Source: Telopea speciosissima
Taxonomy: Eukaryota; Streptophyta; Magnoliopsida; Proteales; Proteaceae
Reading direction: 5' to 3'
DNA: 64,000 bases
Assembly (NCBI RefSeq): GCF_018873765.1
Contig: NC_057926.1
Location: forward strand, 49,405,043 to 49,469,042
The notes below the pieces were generated by a model. The model had not been told where the DNA came from. It searched no databases and saw nothing but the letters and a program-made list of their open reading frames with translations. Both the position numbers and the translations under genes were made by a program. Below are positions 33,201-45,254 of the stretch, piece after piece (within the stretch, counting starts at the first letter, position 1; each line of letters opens with the position of its first letter).

Positions 33201-36200
33201 CTAGAAAGATACAGTTACGCCAAGCAATACCATGAACTGAGAGATGAACTCAGGATGCCCAGGCCATGCAGCTCCTGTCACTAAATTTCCATCAGTGAAG
33301 CAACGGTCTATTGGATTTGGCTCTAACCATGTTCCTCCTCCCAAGACTACATTGAGCTTCACAGCAGGGTAAGCAGTGCATTTCTTCCCCTATTAGCATA
33401 ACAAGAGATGTAAATCAGTGTGTTTGAGTAAGCACATAAGCATAAATTACAACTTCTAGACCAAAGACAGGAAATGATTATATAAAAAACACGAAAACAA
33501 ATAACTAGTGGATAGAAACACCATGGCACCATGATGTCCTGATACAGGTGAAATTATCCACAGTTGCAAGTTACAATAATCCTATAATCCAATAACTTAA
33601 GACTAACAGGAAATTCAATAAAATATAGAACATGTTACAAACTACACGCACAATATGGAGCATTTGCTGGAATGTAGGAAGAGTTCATAATAACAGAAAA
33701 TCAAATTGGAAGAAGAAACGGAGGGAAAAGTTTTTTAAAAAAAATTGCAATTTTATTGAAATGTGAAGTACTATCAAGTAGAGCTTAAGAACATTCCAAA
33801 GCCCAGAGAGTTCTATACTCTTGCAAAATCCCACATAAATTGTCTTGAGTAATGAAGGGACAGCCACTATTGTTCATCTACCAAGGGGATAACACACTCA
33901 ATACTTACAAAAGTTGGATTTTTAACTAAAGATATAGTACATCACATTCCCAACAATATAACATAATATAGTATTAATAGGGGAAAACACCACTTCACTG
34001 CCCCCCCCCCCTGCCCCCCTTTCTCCCCAACCCTCCACAAGAGCCTTCTCATGGCTGTCCATTTTTGGGCCACATGGAAAGTAATTCTTGGGGATTCACC
34101 GTTGGATGGGTTTTACACATTGTGGATTAACCACCTAATTTGGGGTCCCATCATATGGCCCACAATTGTATGTTTAAGTTCAACCAAGGGCACCAAAGTT
34201 GAATTCTGAACAAGTTTTCGAAGATTCATATCTACATGTGGGAAAATTGCATGGAGCTAAACTTACCAGGCCAATAGACAATGACATGGACAATTAAGCC
34301 CACAAAATTTAGTACCAATGGAACTGCCTTCTCATGATGGAAATCTGGAAGGGACTTCGCCAAAATAATAACAATAGTAACAGTAATAATAAATAGTTCG
34401 ACAATTACGACTAAGATTCGTTACTTTGTTAAATCAGATAGAGAATCTCAATCCAAGGCCATTGGTAGAACGTATTTACTCATCCATTCAAACTCAAAAA
34501 TAAACCATGAGATGATTTAAGACAATAGTTCCATAGAAGCATAACATTAAAAGAGAATCATAAACGAGAAATAAACTACCTTGAGAACACCAGCAGCAGA
34601 CAAAATCTGCTGTCCATGGCATATGGATGCCACTGGCTTCCCCGCCTCCACGAAGTATTTCACCAAAGCAAGTACTTTCTCATCCAGTGCAAGGTATTCA
34701 GGCGCTCGGCCTCCAGGGATCACGAGGGCATCATAGCTCGTCGCATCCAAGCCTTCAAAGCTAGCAGTCAGGGTGAAATCATGGCCTGGCTTCTCACTAT
34801 AAGTCTGATCACCTTCAAAATCATGGATAGCCGTTGGACACTTGTCACCTGCCCCTTTTTTCGGGCATACTGCATCTACATGGCATCCAAGGGCTTGAAG
34901 AGACTGAAATGGAACCATTACTTCATAATCCTCCATATAATCCTGCATAAATGAGAAAAAGGGAAAAATGATTCTGGATACCTTGGATATAAAATTAAAT
35001 TCAGTGCTCTGGTCAATGGGCTGATGAAGTGTAACAAAGACCTCACCATAACTTAGCAGTCAATGAAAGATAGTAGAACTGACCTGCTTTTCTCAAATCA
35101 GCATTTTTGTTCAGTTCTATGAACAGAACCAGTTAAAGTTGAGCAGTCAATCAATTTTCTTTTTTCAGACACAAGGATAAAGATCATGTCAATAGAAGTA
35201 TCAGAAGACCAAATTTGTCAGTCTAGTATATGTCAAGACGGTTGATCAATACCATTTTTTTTTTCTTTTTTTTGAAACAACTCAATTCAACTATACCTTT
35301 GCCCAACTAAATGTGGTCGGTTACATGAATAATGTCCCTGCCATTCAACTTTATTTTGTTGTTGGATATTGTGTCCATCAAATTCAAAATATAAATTTTT
35401 TTATTTTAACTAATTCACATTTATATTTTATAGGCAATTGTGTGTCCAGACTCCAGAGGTATGACCTCGAAATATTCGCAACTAGGGACGGAGTTGGGAT
35501 CTCTGTTGGCATAGTTGCCGCATTGTGTGTTCCTATGAATAGAGATTGCAGACACAAATATGGATAATAGACGTGTTAGCATGTTTGATGTTGGAGCACA
35601 TTTTCTTGTTGGGTGTGACTGGCATGAGAAGCTCTCGTTCATGCTCTAGGCCTATTGAACGCCTATTCCTGCCAATGCAACATCCTTTTCATTAGTTTAT
35701 GGAATGGAGGCATACTTGTGTGTATCAGACTCGATCTTTCGAGATCCTGCATGGTTTACTGTCGGATATTTTATGTAACAGGGTTCTCATGATCCCCAGA
35801 CCTGAGAGGTCTTTATCTTTGCAGACCAACACTGTATACTTTGATATATATATATATGCTTGATGTCTACATCTGACTGGCTATACATCACTACACTGTG
35901 TAAATGATGATATCTCTTCAGATATCATTTTCACAGGCCATGAACAGTCAAGAGACTATGTTATGGCTCAACGGCATGAAGGATGAAATTGCAGATTCCT
36001 TACTCTAGTAGATCTTCGTAAACCTAATTGTTCGTCAACATTTTCCTCATGATGAACAACTGGTTCACCAACAACCTGATTTTCCTGTGGTACTACCTCA
36101 TGAGGAGTTTCCTCCTCAACCAAAGGAAAAGAACCAAGCGTCATAGGTAAAGGCAAATTCTGATCCCTCCCCCTTTACCTTCTAATGTGGAAGCATTTAA

Positions 36201-39200
36201 TGGAATACTAAGTTCGTCAAAATATAAGCTCCATGCCTGTAGACTCCCACTATTGGTTTCATCTTCTAGAAATTTGAAAATTTGCGTGACTCAACAATAT
36301 TATATGTGTGTGTGTGTGTACGGTAATAAAATTTGAACACTTTGGACCTTCTGAATATCCAAGAACTGTTTTAAGGTCCAATTTTCTTTCCAATGTGTTA
36401 ATGTGTTATATACCCTTACCTCAACAGGGCAGCCCTTGACACGTGTATGATGCAAACTAGGTTCCCATCCTTTCCAAAGCTCAAAAGGTTTTTAGGCACA
36501 ACTTTGGATGGAACCCTATTTAAAATATACATGGTTGTCTTCAAAGCTTCACCCCACAAGGATATGGAAAGATTAGAGTTACTAATCACACTCCTTATCG
36601 TGTTCATGAGTGTTCAATTCCTTCTTTCAGGAACGCCATTTTGACCCAGAGATCCAGGCATGGTATATGGTGCAATAATACCTTACTCGTGTAGGAAATG
36701 AACAAATGGACCTAGTCTTTGTCCCGATTCTACGTACCTACCAAAGTACTCTCCACCTCGGTCTGATCGTACAATTTTGATCACATTTTCAGTTTGCTTC
36801 TCTACTTCTACCTTATAATTCTTAAAAACATCTAATTCTACATTCTTATGAAATAGAACTAGAAGATAGAGATACGTGTATTTTGTGTGATCGTCTATAA
36901 ATGACATAAAATATTTCTCTTTGTTCAGACAAAGGTGTGGGAAAGATCCACAAATATTTGTATTTATGATCTCTATAGTCTTTGTACTTCTAACGCCCTT
37001 TTTGGGCTTGTCGATCTGTTACCCTTAATATAGTCCACGTAAGTTCCAAAGTCAATAAAATCAAGAGTCTCAAGAACTCCGTCATTTACAAACCTTTTAA
37101 TTCTATCCACAAAGATATGTCCTAATCTTTGGAGCCATAATTTCATGGATTTCTCTTTCATAACACAACGTTTGTTGCAAACATTAATGGAAGAACACAA
37201 TAAATTACTCTCAAATGTTGAATTCAAATGCATCACATATAAACCATTTACCAAAGTACCAAAACCTACTTGAACATTGTTTTTTAGTAAATTAAATATT
37301 GTTCCTTCAAAAACAAACTTAAAACCAAAATATGTCAATCTAAACACCGACAAAAAGCTCCAATCAAAGTTGGAATATAAGAAGTTTTGTCCAAGTCCAA
37401 CATGTATCCTAAAAGCAACATGAAGCTACAGCATAGTTCAGCTATAATACTGTAACTTGACATAATGACAACTATAGAAGCATATGCTTCAATCAGATAT
37501 ATTCAAAGTTTACATGCGATTGTGGGTCATCCAACAGCAGTTTATGTGACCCTTTCCCTTTATCTAGCTAGGCAGTTTCTACTTATTTATGAAATTGCAA
37601 AGTAGAACTATTACTTACTTGATAAACACTGACAGCTAATATTTAACAGATGATGATAGATTTATCAAATATCCCAAGCATGTGGTTCAGGAAAGCTTTT
37701 TCTCAGTAGCATTTTAAAGTTTGATATTGACAAACAAAATTACAACTTACCCCACAAATGAACAGAATCCGTTTATTTGAGCCAGTAATGGTGCCTCCAA
37801 GTGCCTTCACGAAAAGTCTGATAAACTCAGGATGCCCTTCATACGTTGCCGCAGTTATAAGATTACCATCTACTACACATGCCATCATGGTCTCTGGTTC
37901 TACCCAACGAGAACCAGCAGCTATTAGTATTGGCTTCACAGGAGGGTACGCTGTGCACTTCCGGTCTTTCACTAATCCTGCCGCTGCCAAGATCAGTTGC
38001 CCATGGCAAATGGAAGCAATTGGTTTTCCAGAGTCAGAAAATTTGCTCACTAAAATTAGAACAGATTCATCCATTGCAAGATATTCTGGAGCCCGTCCTC
38101 CTGGTAGAACCAGCCCATCATATTTGGTTGCGTCAATCTCATCAAATGTTACATTAAGTGTGAAATTATGACCTCTAGACTCAGAATAGGTCTGCAACCA
38201 CAGAACATATATGAAAATATGAAGCCAAAGAAATGGAAATAAAGAAATCCACGCAATTTCTAAGAATCAAATAAGAGAACAAAATCGCAAAACATAGAAT
38301 GCAAGCAGTGTAATTGCTCATCAAAGTCTGCACTGCTCCATCCATCTTCATTAAAACTGCAGGGTACATTTCGAAGATGAGACAAGTACCCAGCTTGTAT
38401 ACAGAAAGACATACCACAATAGTTAAATCCTAGAATACATGCAACTATGCAAGGGCAGTCTAGCATCCCATAGAACATGGCAAGGATATCTCCTCAATGA
38501 AAATAAATCTCAGATGTATAGATGTCCACATCCTACTGTGTGATTGTGGTGTATAAGGTTACTGTTAATTACTTCCCCTGCTTGTATTGGGTCAAGGAGT
38601 GTTTGCTTATATCAGCACTCAAAGTCCAAGGACCTGTTTTCCTTATTGATTAAGCTGTTATTCATTAAAATTTTTAAGGAGAGTAAGACTAGATAAGATA
38701 ATGTAATTTGTACATCTCCTGCTTATAATTTCTCCCTGAAGAAGCCAAGTAGCCAATTTTCCGACAAGAAAATACAGAAAGTGCCAGATGGCTACCTGCA
38801 TCACAAATTTATGGTTTTTCTCCATGATACTTAATACAGTATTAGATGGAATGTATCTAGAACTGATGACCATTGCCCCAGAAAAAAGGGAGTGGAATGG
38901 AAGACGAAGCTGCATAATGGAGACTTGAAATTTTCCCAATTATGTATTTTCTGCAGAAATATATTCTCCCCACTCTTTCTTTCTTCAGCATAAGCCACAC
39001 AGTTCATTTTAAGTTATGATTTCAAATGTTACAGCAAAATGTACATGCTAAGAGTTCAAATTTTTAACAGTTATACCATTGGAAGGGTCATAATGGGTTA
39101 CAAAATATGCAAGATTTAAGCAGCTTTTATTTCATTATTATCATTTCCTCAGGTCACTAGTTGGTAGAAACGTTGGCAGCATTAAGAAACAGAAAACCTA

Positions 39201-40490
39201 GGAGCAGTAAAAGCAGTAAAAAGTTGGACTACCTAATTTAAGAATTTTGAGAGAGACTCCAGACATTCAAGAATCACTAATATGCATCATCCCTGTCCCT
39301 TGATACCCTGGTTGGAATTTTAGATCACAAAAAATTATCTAACCACCTTTGCTAAAACCCCAAATTCTCAATTTTTTTTATGTAGTCATCAAGTCTCAAT
39401 GAGTCAGCAATGATTCTAATTGTCCATAAGCAGAAGTAACCTTCATTTAATAGCTATTTTAAGAGAATAGTGTTTCATAGAGAAATAGAGGACCAAAGTC
39501 CTACCGCCACTGTGCTAAGATGAATTTTGGGGGAATTTCAACCCACAGAATTTCATGCAGAATTTCCCATTCATTCAATACCAGCAAATTGGCCACACCC
39601 AAAAGCCCATCATCCATAAAACCTCTCTCTTTTTTCTTTTCTTTTTTTAAAAAATTAGCAGAGCCCTATAAATTCCACAGCTCAAGATGAAACCCTTTTT
39701 CATCAAATAATCCTTCTACGAATACTCTGTAGCAATAGTCTAGATGTAGCATCATCTAGACTTTTTTTTTTTTTTACAGAAAAAAAAACATAGTCTAGAT
39801 GATTGAATTGAAGAGAGTAACATGAACTTAATCCTTTCATTTAAAAGAAAAAAAAACGAACTTAATTCCATGAGATCTTTCCGCTACATCAGAGTATCAG
39901 ACTCCTTCACAGCTTATATATTTACATGGTTGACCAAAGGAGCTATGAGAATCTAAACCGAAACTAGGATCCAAATTCTATAACTGGAAAAAATGAAGCT
40001 CCTGAACAATCCCTTCATGGAAAAACAACTATTCAACTAGAGAACATATTTAAGTTAATTTAAGAGACAATACAAATATTTCAAGAAATCATCGAAAATG
40101 GAAGGAAAAAAATAAATGGATCAGTTCTACAATTTTGGCTGATAGATAAAAAATAATAATAACAATTCCAACCTGATGACCAGAACTCTGATGAACAGCG
40201 GTCCGGCATATATCACCAGCTTTCTTTCCAGGGCAGGCGGCATCGACTGAGACACCATAAGCTTGCAATGCCTGAAAGGGTACCATTGCCTGCAAAGCAC
40301 ACAAGAAACAGAGAAAAAAATAAACCCAGTTCAAGAATTTGATAAACAGAAATCAGAAAGAAATGGGAAAAACCAGGAAAAAGAAAAAGAAAAACAACGA
40401 TTTTCTTATGAATTGCTGCGTTACCTCGCAATCTTCCATGTAATCGCCACAGATTATCAGAACCTTTTTCTGAGATTTCAAGCTAGCCAT
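33201..40490 (-). CDS. DJ-1/PfpI two-domain protein, DJ-1D type
   Basis: In Arabidopsis DJ-1D is a glutathione-independent glyoxalase III acting on methylglyoxal/glyoxal. Exons: 40490-40425, 40289-40173, 38191-37751, 34942-34580, 33389-33201; 1176 nt, 391 residues. Two DJ-1/PfpI domains lie in tandem (about 8-195 and 202-391). Each has the GDYMED glutamate (E19 and E212), an [11 protein letters not shown] or [11 protein letters not shown] loop, and the nucleophile elbow ASICHGQ (C123-H124 and C316-H317). Both active sites therefore look intact. All introns are GT-AG and phase 0. The exon 3/4 border falls at the start of the second domain (FICG|DYMED). Intron 3 (37750-34943) holds a copia remnant. 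The start is the only sensible ATG, followed by [14 protein letters not shown]. It is divergent from CTNNBL1. Confidence 0.96.
35280..35330 (-). mobile_element. RTE LINE 3'-tail relic
   Basis: Read on the minus strand: ATGTAACCGACCACATTTAG, then TTGGGCAAAGG and a TTGAATTGAGTTG tail, like the 3' end of the RTE element at 13100-13152. It lies in DJ-1D intron 3. Confidence 0.6.
35912..37385 (-). mobile_element. Ty1/copia remnant with an inverted reverse-transcriptase end
   Basis: Minus-strand fragments, in order: a gag-pre-integrase region ([20 protein letters not shown], near 37130), integrase core ([33 protein letters not shown], near 36720-36900), integrase end ([20 protein letters not shown], near 36500), and the RRSTR hinge ([11 protein letters not shown], near 36000). 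The reverse-transcriptase N terminus expected next is found on the plus strand instead at about 35920-36003 ([20 protein letters not shown], then DEIADS). The element is therefore rearranged as well as frameshifted, and no LTRs were recognised. It sits in DJ-1D intron 3. Confidence 0.75.
38192..40172. other. DJ-1D intron 2
   Basis: Nearly 2 kb of AT-rich intron with A/T homopolymer runs (for example 39764-39789). No gene or recognisable element seen. Confidence 0.6.
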
Positions 40491-40895
40491 CTTTCTTCAC
40501 TCGGAAGATCAGAGAGAGAGAGAGGGAGAGAGGGAGTGACGATGTTCGTGTGAGAGAAGTGCTGAGAAAGCAGCAGCTTCAGATTTCAAGCCCAACACAA
40601 AATCAATCCATGCCTATCTGTTGATATCACTAGCAGAATAACAAAATCTTTTCACGTGGTTGACATCGGAGATATTTTTATTTTGGGGTTGATGTTCTCG
40701 CAGCGCAGCCTGCGCCAAGACAAATGGGTCTGGTGGGTGGTCATTTTGTCCACCTCCATGTGTTTGAGTGCAGCTTGCGTCCTAGGCATAGAGAATATTT
40801 GGACTATTTTTTTTTTAAGTAAATATTTTAAGGATGTAGTTTTTTTATCCCAAAGTGTGGGCTACGCCAACATTCCCATGTGCCTAGGTCTATAT

Positions 40896-42272
40896 TGTTG
40901 AGAATAAATCCGAAGCGCAACGGAATTTGGATCAGGTAAATGCTTGTTGTTCATAATCAAGAGTAGGGCTGAAATAATTTCAAAATAAAGTCAAGGTTAT
41001 CTTAGAGTTGCAAGCGTAACTCCTCCTATAGATAATAGATCTTTCAACTTGTGCAAATATGGAGATTGAAAAAATTTGTTCAACACTTTGAAGCTTGATC
41101 AATCTTTGCAATTTGTAGAATAAGCCAAATCACCAAAACCTCTTGAGTTCTCAAACTCAAGTTTCACTCAATCAACACCACAAGAAAGAGGGGAGAGAGA
41201 GGAAGAAAAAAAAACACGGAGAGGGGGAGGAGCACTACCAAAATCGAGGAGAGGCTCCTCCCTCTCCCTTTTCTATAATTTTTTAGATCTTTGGATCTCA
41301 AGTAATCCCCTTCCATCTTGGCCTTGGTTCAATCTTCCATTTTGGTGTTTTGTGAATCTTCTAGTTTTTACAACTCTAATTTGCTACTAAAGTGAAGACA
41401 TCGAATCTCAAAAAGGATACAATCTTTTTAAACTATGGTTCATGAGATATTCTCATAATATCTCTTGCCATAATATAAAAAGATATTCAACCATAAATAT
41501 TTTATTCTTCCATACAATGTCATGTGTCCAATAAACTCTTTTATTACACATAAGCCCCTTCCACTTTCCTAATATCTCATAATGAATTATAGGGTATGTA
41601 CTTTAATGCTACTAATCCCCAATTCATCATGTACGTTGATCCAGAGAATATGTGATTGCGATCGAACGGATAAAACTTTGAAATCAAAATTCAACATATT
41701 ATATATTAATTTTATATTAAAAATAAATTTATAAAATATTTCGAATAAACACAGGATCCAGATTTCTATCCGACCAATCATCGACTTTCTCTCTCCTGGA
41801 TATTCCCAATAAACAGGCAGTGGAATCCATGTTGATAATCCTCTTTGTTTATAATACGGGACCACGAATCCAATGCACCAGTTTATAGTCCTAACGGACA
41901 TCAACCATAGGTTTACCAAAATCCGTAACACTACACTGCAACAAATAGAATCTCTCAGGTCAAAGTGCCATCGAGTGGCAGGTAAGCAAACCACACACAC
42001 ACAACTAGTAGCAATACCTAAGATATACGTACTGGGTTCTCATCTATACACGTTCTCGACGTGTACCCACATCCATGCATCAAAATCACCAGTTCTCGTG
42101 GCATGCGATATGAAAACCATATAAATAGGATATCTAGTCTCGTTCCAAGTTCAGACCAGTTTTAGGTTAACACCTATGAAACATTCTTAAAAGTCCCAAA
42201 TAACATAATAAAATACAAAAATTAAATTCAATAATTTAATAATTCGGGTTTGATAGACACACGATTCCAACA
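40896..42272. mobile_element. Putative solo LTR, about 1.4 kb
   Basis: The segment starts TGTTGAGAATAAATCCG and ends GATTCCAACA, giving inverted TGTTG/CAACA termini as in many copia LTRs. No internal retroelement coding or second LTR was found. The flanking five bases (TATAT and ATAAG) do not match, so the boundaries are tentative. Confidence 0.45.
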
Positions 42273-43226
42273 ATAAGGGATGATCAAGAGAATACAAAGG
42301 AAGAAAAAAAATATAATGGTAATATTACAGGTAGCATCCCATCAAACTCAAGATGGTGGATAGGAAATCATTTGAAATTTAGTTATAAGAAATCAAAGGT
42401 GCACAGAAGTGAGAGTCTTTGTAAGAAAATTATCGTGTTGATATTCTGAGGAGATGTGTGGCAAAAGATATGTTCCTGTATGAAAATAATGAAGAACAAT
42501 GTGACAATCAATTTCAATCGCATGGTTCTTTCATGGAATAGTTTATTGTGAATATCACTTTACTTGTTAGACGAGTGGAGCTGGAACAGTCAAGGAGACA
42601 CGTATCATGAAGAAACCTTCGTAGCCAAATAATCTCACATCTAATATCAGTAAAGGCACGGATTGATTTGAATGAGCTAACTTCTTCACTTGGAATTATG
42701 TGGCTTGGCACAAATCTGAGCCTCACTATGAGGCTAGCGTGAGATGAAATCCTAGGAATGGGCTTTCGACGATGGTGATGAGAGAGAAGGAATGATACTC
42801 TTTATCCCTGTAACCTTTTAAGGACCTAAAGGAATATAAGAAATGATCTGGGTTGGAAACCTAAAATAAAACTCCAAGAAGAGAAAAAGAGAGAGAGAGA
42901 GAGCCGAAGTCATATGTGTCATTGCAATTCAATGCCTCCTCTACAATTTCATTAGGATGTAATTCCTCATCTTATTTATGCGAAAAGGTGTGCACAATAC
43001 CAACTTAAAAATGAAATTGCACATCTCCTCACGTATTACTTGTCATGTGAAGGGGTGATATGTCATAAATACCATTGATTCCAAAGGGATTCTTTCTTCC
43101 ACCTGAAATTGTACTTGGAAAGTGTAGGAATCTTCTTACTTTATTTATAGATTCTTTATTCTTCCTCCCCCACCTTCTAAAAAAATAGAAGATAAGATGA
43201 AGAAAAAGACAACAAAGAGACAGCCA
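42273..43226. other. Intergenic, nothing recognised
   Basis: About 950 bp of AT-rich DNA with a GA-rich run near 42885-42902. No gene seen. Confidence 0.4.
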
Positions 43227-43308
43227 GTGGACGTGCCGGAGTGGTTATCGGGCATGACTAGAAATCATGTGGGCTCTGCCCGCGCAGGTTCGAATCCTGC
43301 CGTTCACG
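43227..43308 (+). tRNA. tRNA-Ser (anticodon AGA)
   Basis: A complete 82-nt class II cloverleaf. The acceptor stem is GTGGACG/CGTTCAC with discriminator G (43308). The anticodon stem is CATGA/TCATG around loop CTAGAAA, with AGA at 43260-43262. The long variable arm is TGGGC-TCT-GCCCG. The T arm is GCAGG-TTCGAAT-CCTGC. There is no intron and no encoded CCA. A T6 run follows directly as the polymerase III terminator. The A box (TGCCGGAGTGG) and B box (GGTTCGAATCC) are intact, so the gene should be functional. Confidence 0.97.
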
Positions 43309-43314
43309 TTTTTT
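43309..43314 (+). terminator. Pol III terminator of tRNA-Ser
   Basis: Six T residues directly after the tRNA discriminator base. Confidence 0.9.
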
Positions 43315-43581
43315 CCACCCATACTCTGCAATTTTCGCTTCTGACTTATCAAATCAGAAAGTAAGCGGGATAACCATTGCATTCTTCTTTTATTCCGATC
43401 CAACGTTTCACAGAAAACAAATTCATTAAATGAGTTGCACAAAAATATGCATTTCAATAACGATGATTTCATCTCTTTGCCTGAGCGTTCATTGCTCATC
43501 TCCCTCCACAACGGCCACTCGCTGGTTTTTTTCTCTACATCTGTAAGCCAACCAAGGTTACTTCTCTTCATCTCTCTCTTC

Positions 43582-43768
43582 TTTCGTGTTCTAGTGAAGA
43601 CCCTTGATGGGAAAACGATCAAGCTTGAGTTTTCTTGCTTCAACATTGTTGAGCATGTAAAATCCAAGATTGAAGAAGAGGAAGGAATCCCTTCCCACTA
43701 TCAACGTCTCATATGGGAAGAGATTGCAAAATGGCCTAACCCTCGCAGACTACAACATCCATAAGTAA
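43582..43768 (+). pseudogene. Ubiquitin-fold pseudogene with one frameshift
   Basis: The frame encodes a diverged ubiquitin unit: RVLVKTLDGKTIKLEF, VKSKIEEEEGIP, YQRLIW. A one-base frame change near 43715 then moves it to GKRLQNGLTLADYNIHK-stop, matching ubiquitin GKQLEDGRTLADYNIQK. The final beta strand with the C-terminal GG is missing because of the stop at 43766-43768. No close-fitting start or further ubiquitin units are seen. Confidence 0.8.
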
Positions 43769-44094
43769 TCCACAAATTTCAAAATCATAAGCCCATGCGA
43801 GGGAGGTGACCATATCGAATGTTCAGATACTGAAATGCATATTTTTGTGAAGACAATTTCAGGAAGGACCATTCTTCTCACTGTAGGGGGTTCCGACTGA
43901 GCAATGTTCGAGCTTCAGCATCAGTTTTTCAGGTGAGCTTCGAAGATGCCATGGAAGAAGGAAGGAAAAGAGATCAAGGATGGAGATTGTATATTCACTT
44001 GTAAATTCCACAAAGTGCCACCAAATCGTGGGACTTTGTGAGGTGGTGGGATGGGAGAGACTCTCAGTCAGCAAATGGATTCCCTCCAGCCATG
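43769..44094. other. Intergenic, nothing recognised
   Basis: Short gene-free stretch between the ubiquitin pseudogene and a MITE. Confidence 0.4.
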
Positions 44095-44247
44095 GCGGGA
44101 GCTAGAGGGTCCAGCTCCGCTAACCGACAACAAAAACAGGGATGGGCTGGTCATTTCATAGGTGGGTCTCACCTGGGCCCCACCCATGAAATGACCAACA
44201 TCCCTGTTTTCGGGTTGTTTCCGAGCATTGGACCCTCTAGCTCCCGC
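44095..44247. mobile_element. Foldback MITE, about 150 bp
   Basis: The arms are inverted copies: GCGGGAGCTAGAGGGTCCA at the left (44095) and its exact complement TGGACCCTCTAGCTCCCGC at the right (ending 44247). Inner AACAGGGATG...GGTCATTTCAT arms also pair. The centre is GGTGGGTCTCACCTGGGCC. Target duplication was not resolved. Confidence 0.75.
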
Positions 44248-45100
44248 TACGATTGGATGAGAGCCAAATCCCTTAAGTGGACAATAAAATAAAGTCTAAC
44301 AAATTTGTGGTTGTCTACTCAAATTTTAACCGTAGACAATCAAACAACCCAAAACATCCAATTTTTTTCGAAACTTTCTCACTCCAATAGTCCCATACTT
44401 CCGCCCCCACCAAATGAACGGGGCCTAGAATAAGTTATATGAGAATTTGCTATGAACCAGAGGGAGTCAAAACATAAACCAAAATGGTCAAACTGGTCTG
44501 ATACAAATTGTTTGAACTCGAACTTAACCAAACTGAGCTTCCTATCAATTCGGCTTTGATTTATGTTTATGTTACTATTCAGCTTCAGCACAGTTCGTGC
44601 TAAATAGTCGGGCCCTTGATTAGCCTGACCGATATGACCAAACTCGGAACTAAACCCAAACCTGAAACTTACCCCGAGTGTTACCAAATCCTCTACTGAA
44701 AACCAATCCATACCCGGATTTCAAACTGAACCATGTTGAACCCGATAACACAAACTAAAACAAAAAAAATTCTTATTGGTTCGGTTTCGATTTCCCTAAA
44801 CTCACACCGAAACCAAACCAAACCACCAGATTGACACCCCTAAAGCAAGGGAGATATGGAGGACACAAATAGGACCAACTATAGACCAAAAGAGATCTAT
44901 TTTGATCGGTTGAGGTCCCACCTAACACGATTACATCTACACGATGGACATATGCGTTATGGGCTGAAATGATGGACCGTGTGCGAATATTTACCCAGAC
45001 GTCAGAGACCTGAAGCCATTTTATCTGCTTGCCCCTCCCGTTTCTTCCATTCTCCGACTGAGCAAAACCACCATAACTCTACCAGTCTCTGTTTCTCATT
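44248..45100. other. Upstream region of CTNNBL1
   Basis: No gene seen. There is a patch of GGTTCGGTTT/AAACCGAACC-type repeats at about 44480-44830. The proximal part probably contains the CTNNBL1 promoter. Confidence 0.4.
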
Positions 45101-45149
45101 CTCTCTCGTTGTTCCGCAGAAATGCTTTCTTCTCACATAGACCAAAAAC

Positions 45150-45180
45150 CCAAACCCTAAAACCTGGAAAACCCTAACCA
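45150..45180 (+). promoter_or_regulatory. Telo-box motifs in the CTNNBL1 leader
   Basis: AAACCCTAA (45152-45160) and AACCCTAACC (about 45170-45179) lie 75-105 bases upstream of the ATG, followed by a CT-rich stretch (45200-45225). Telo-boxes near the start site are typical of broadly expressed plant genes for translation and RNA processing. Function is inferred from motif and position. Confidence 0.55.
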
Positions 45181-45254
45181 TCAGTCTTCACATACCCTCT
45201 GGCTCTCTCTCTGTCTCTCTGCTCGGTGCTCTTGGGTTTCGTCTATGCTAAGTG

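Noticed and set aside
45252..45254. GTG at 45252 as the CTNNBL1 start
   Set aside because: The next codon is an ATG, and nuclear plant genes rarely start with GTG.
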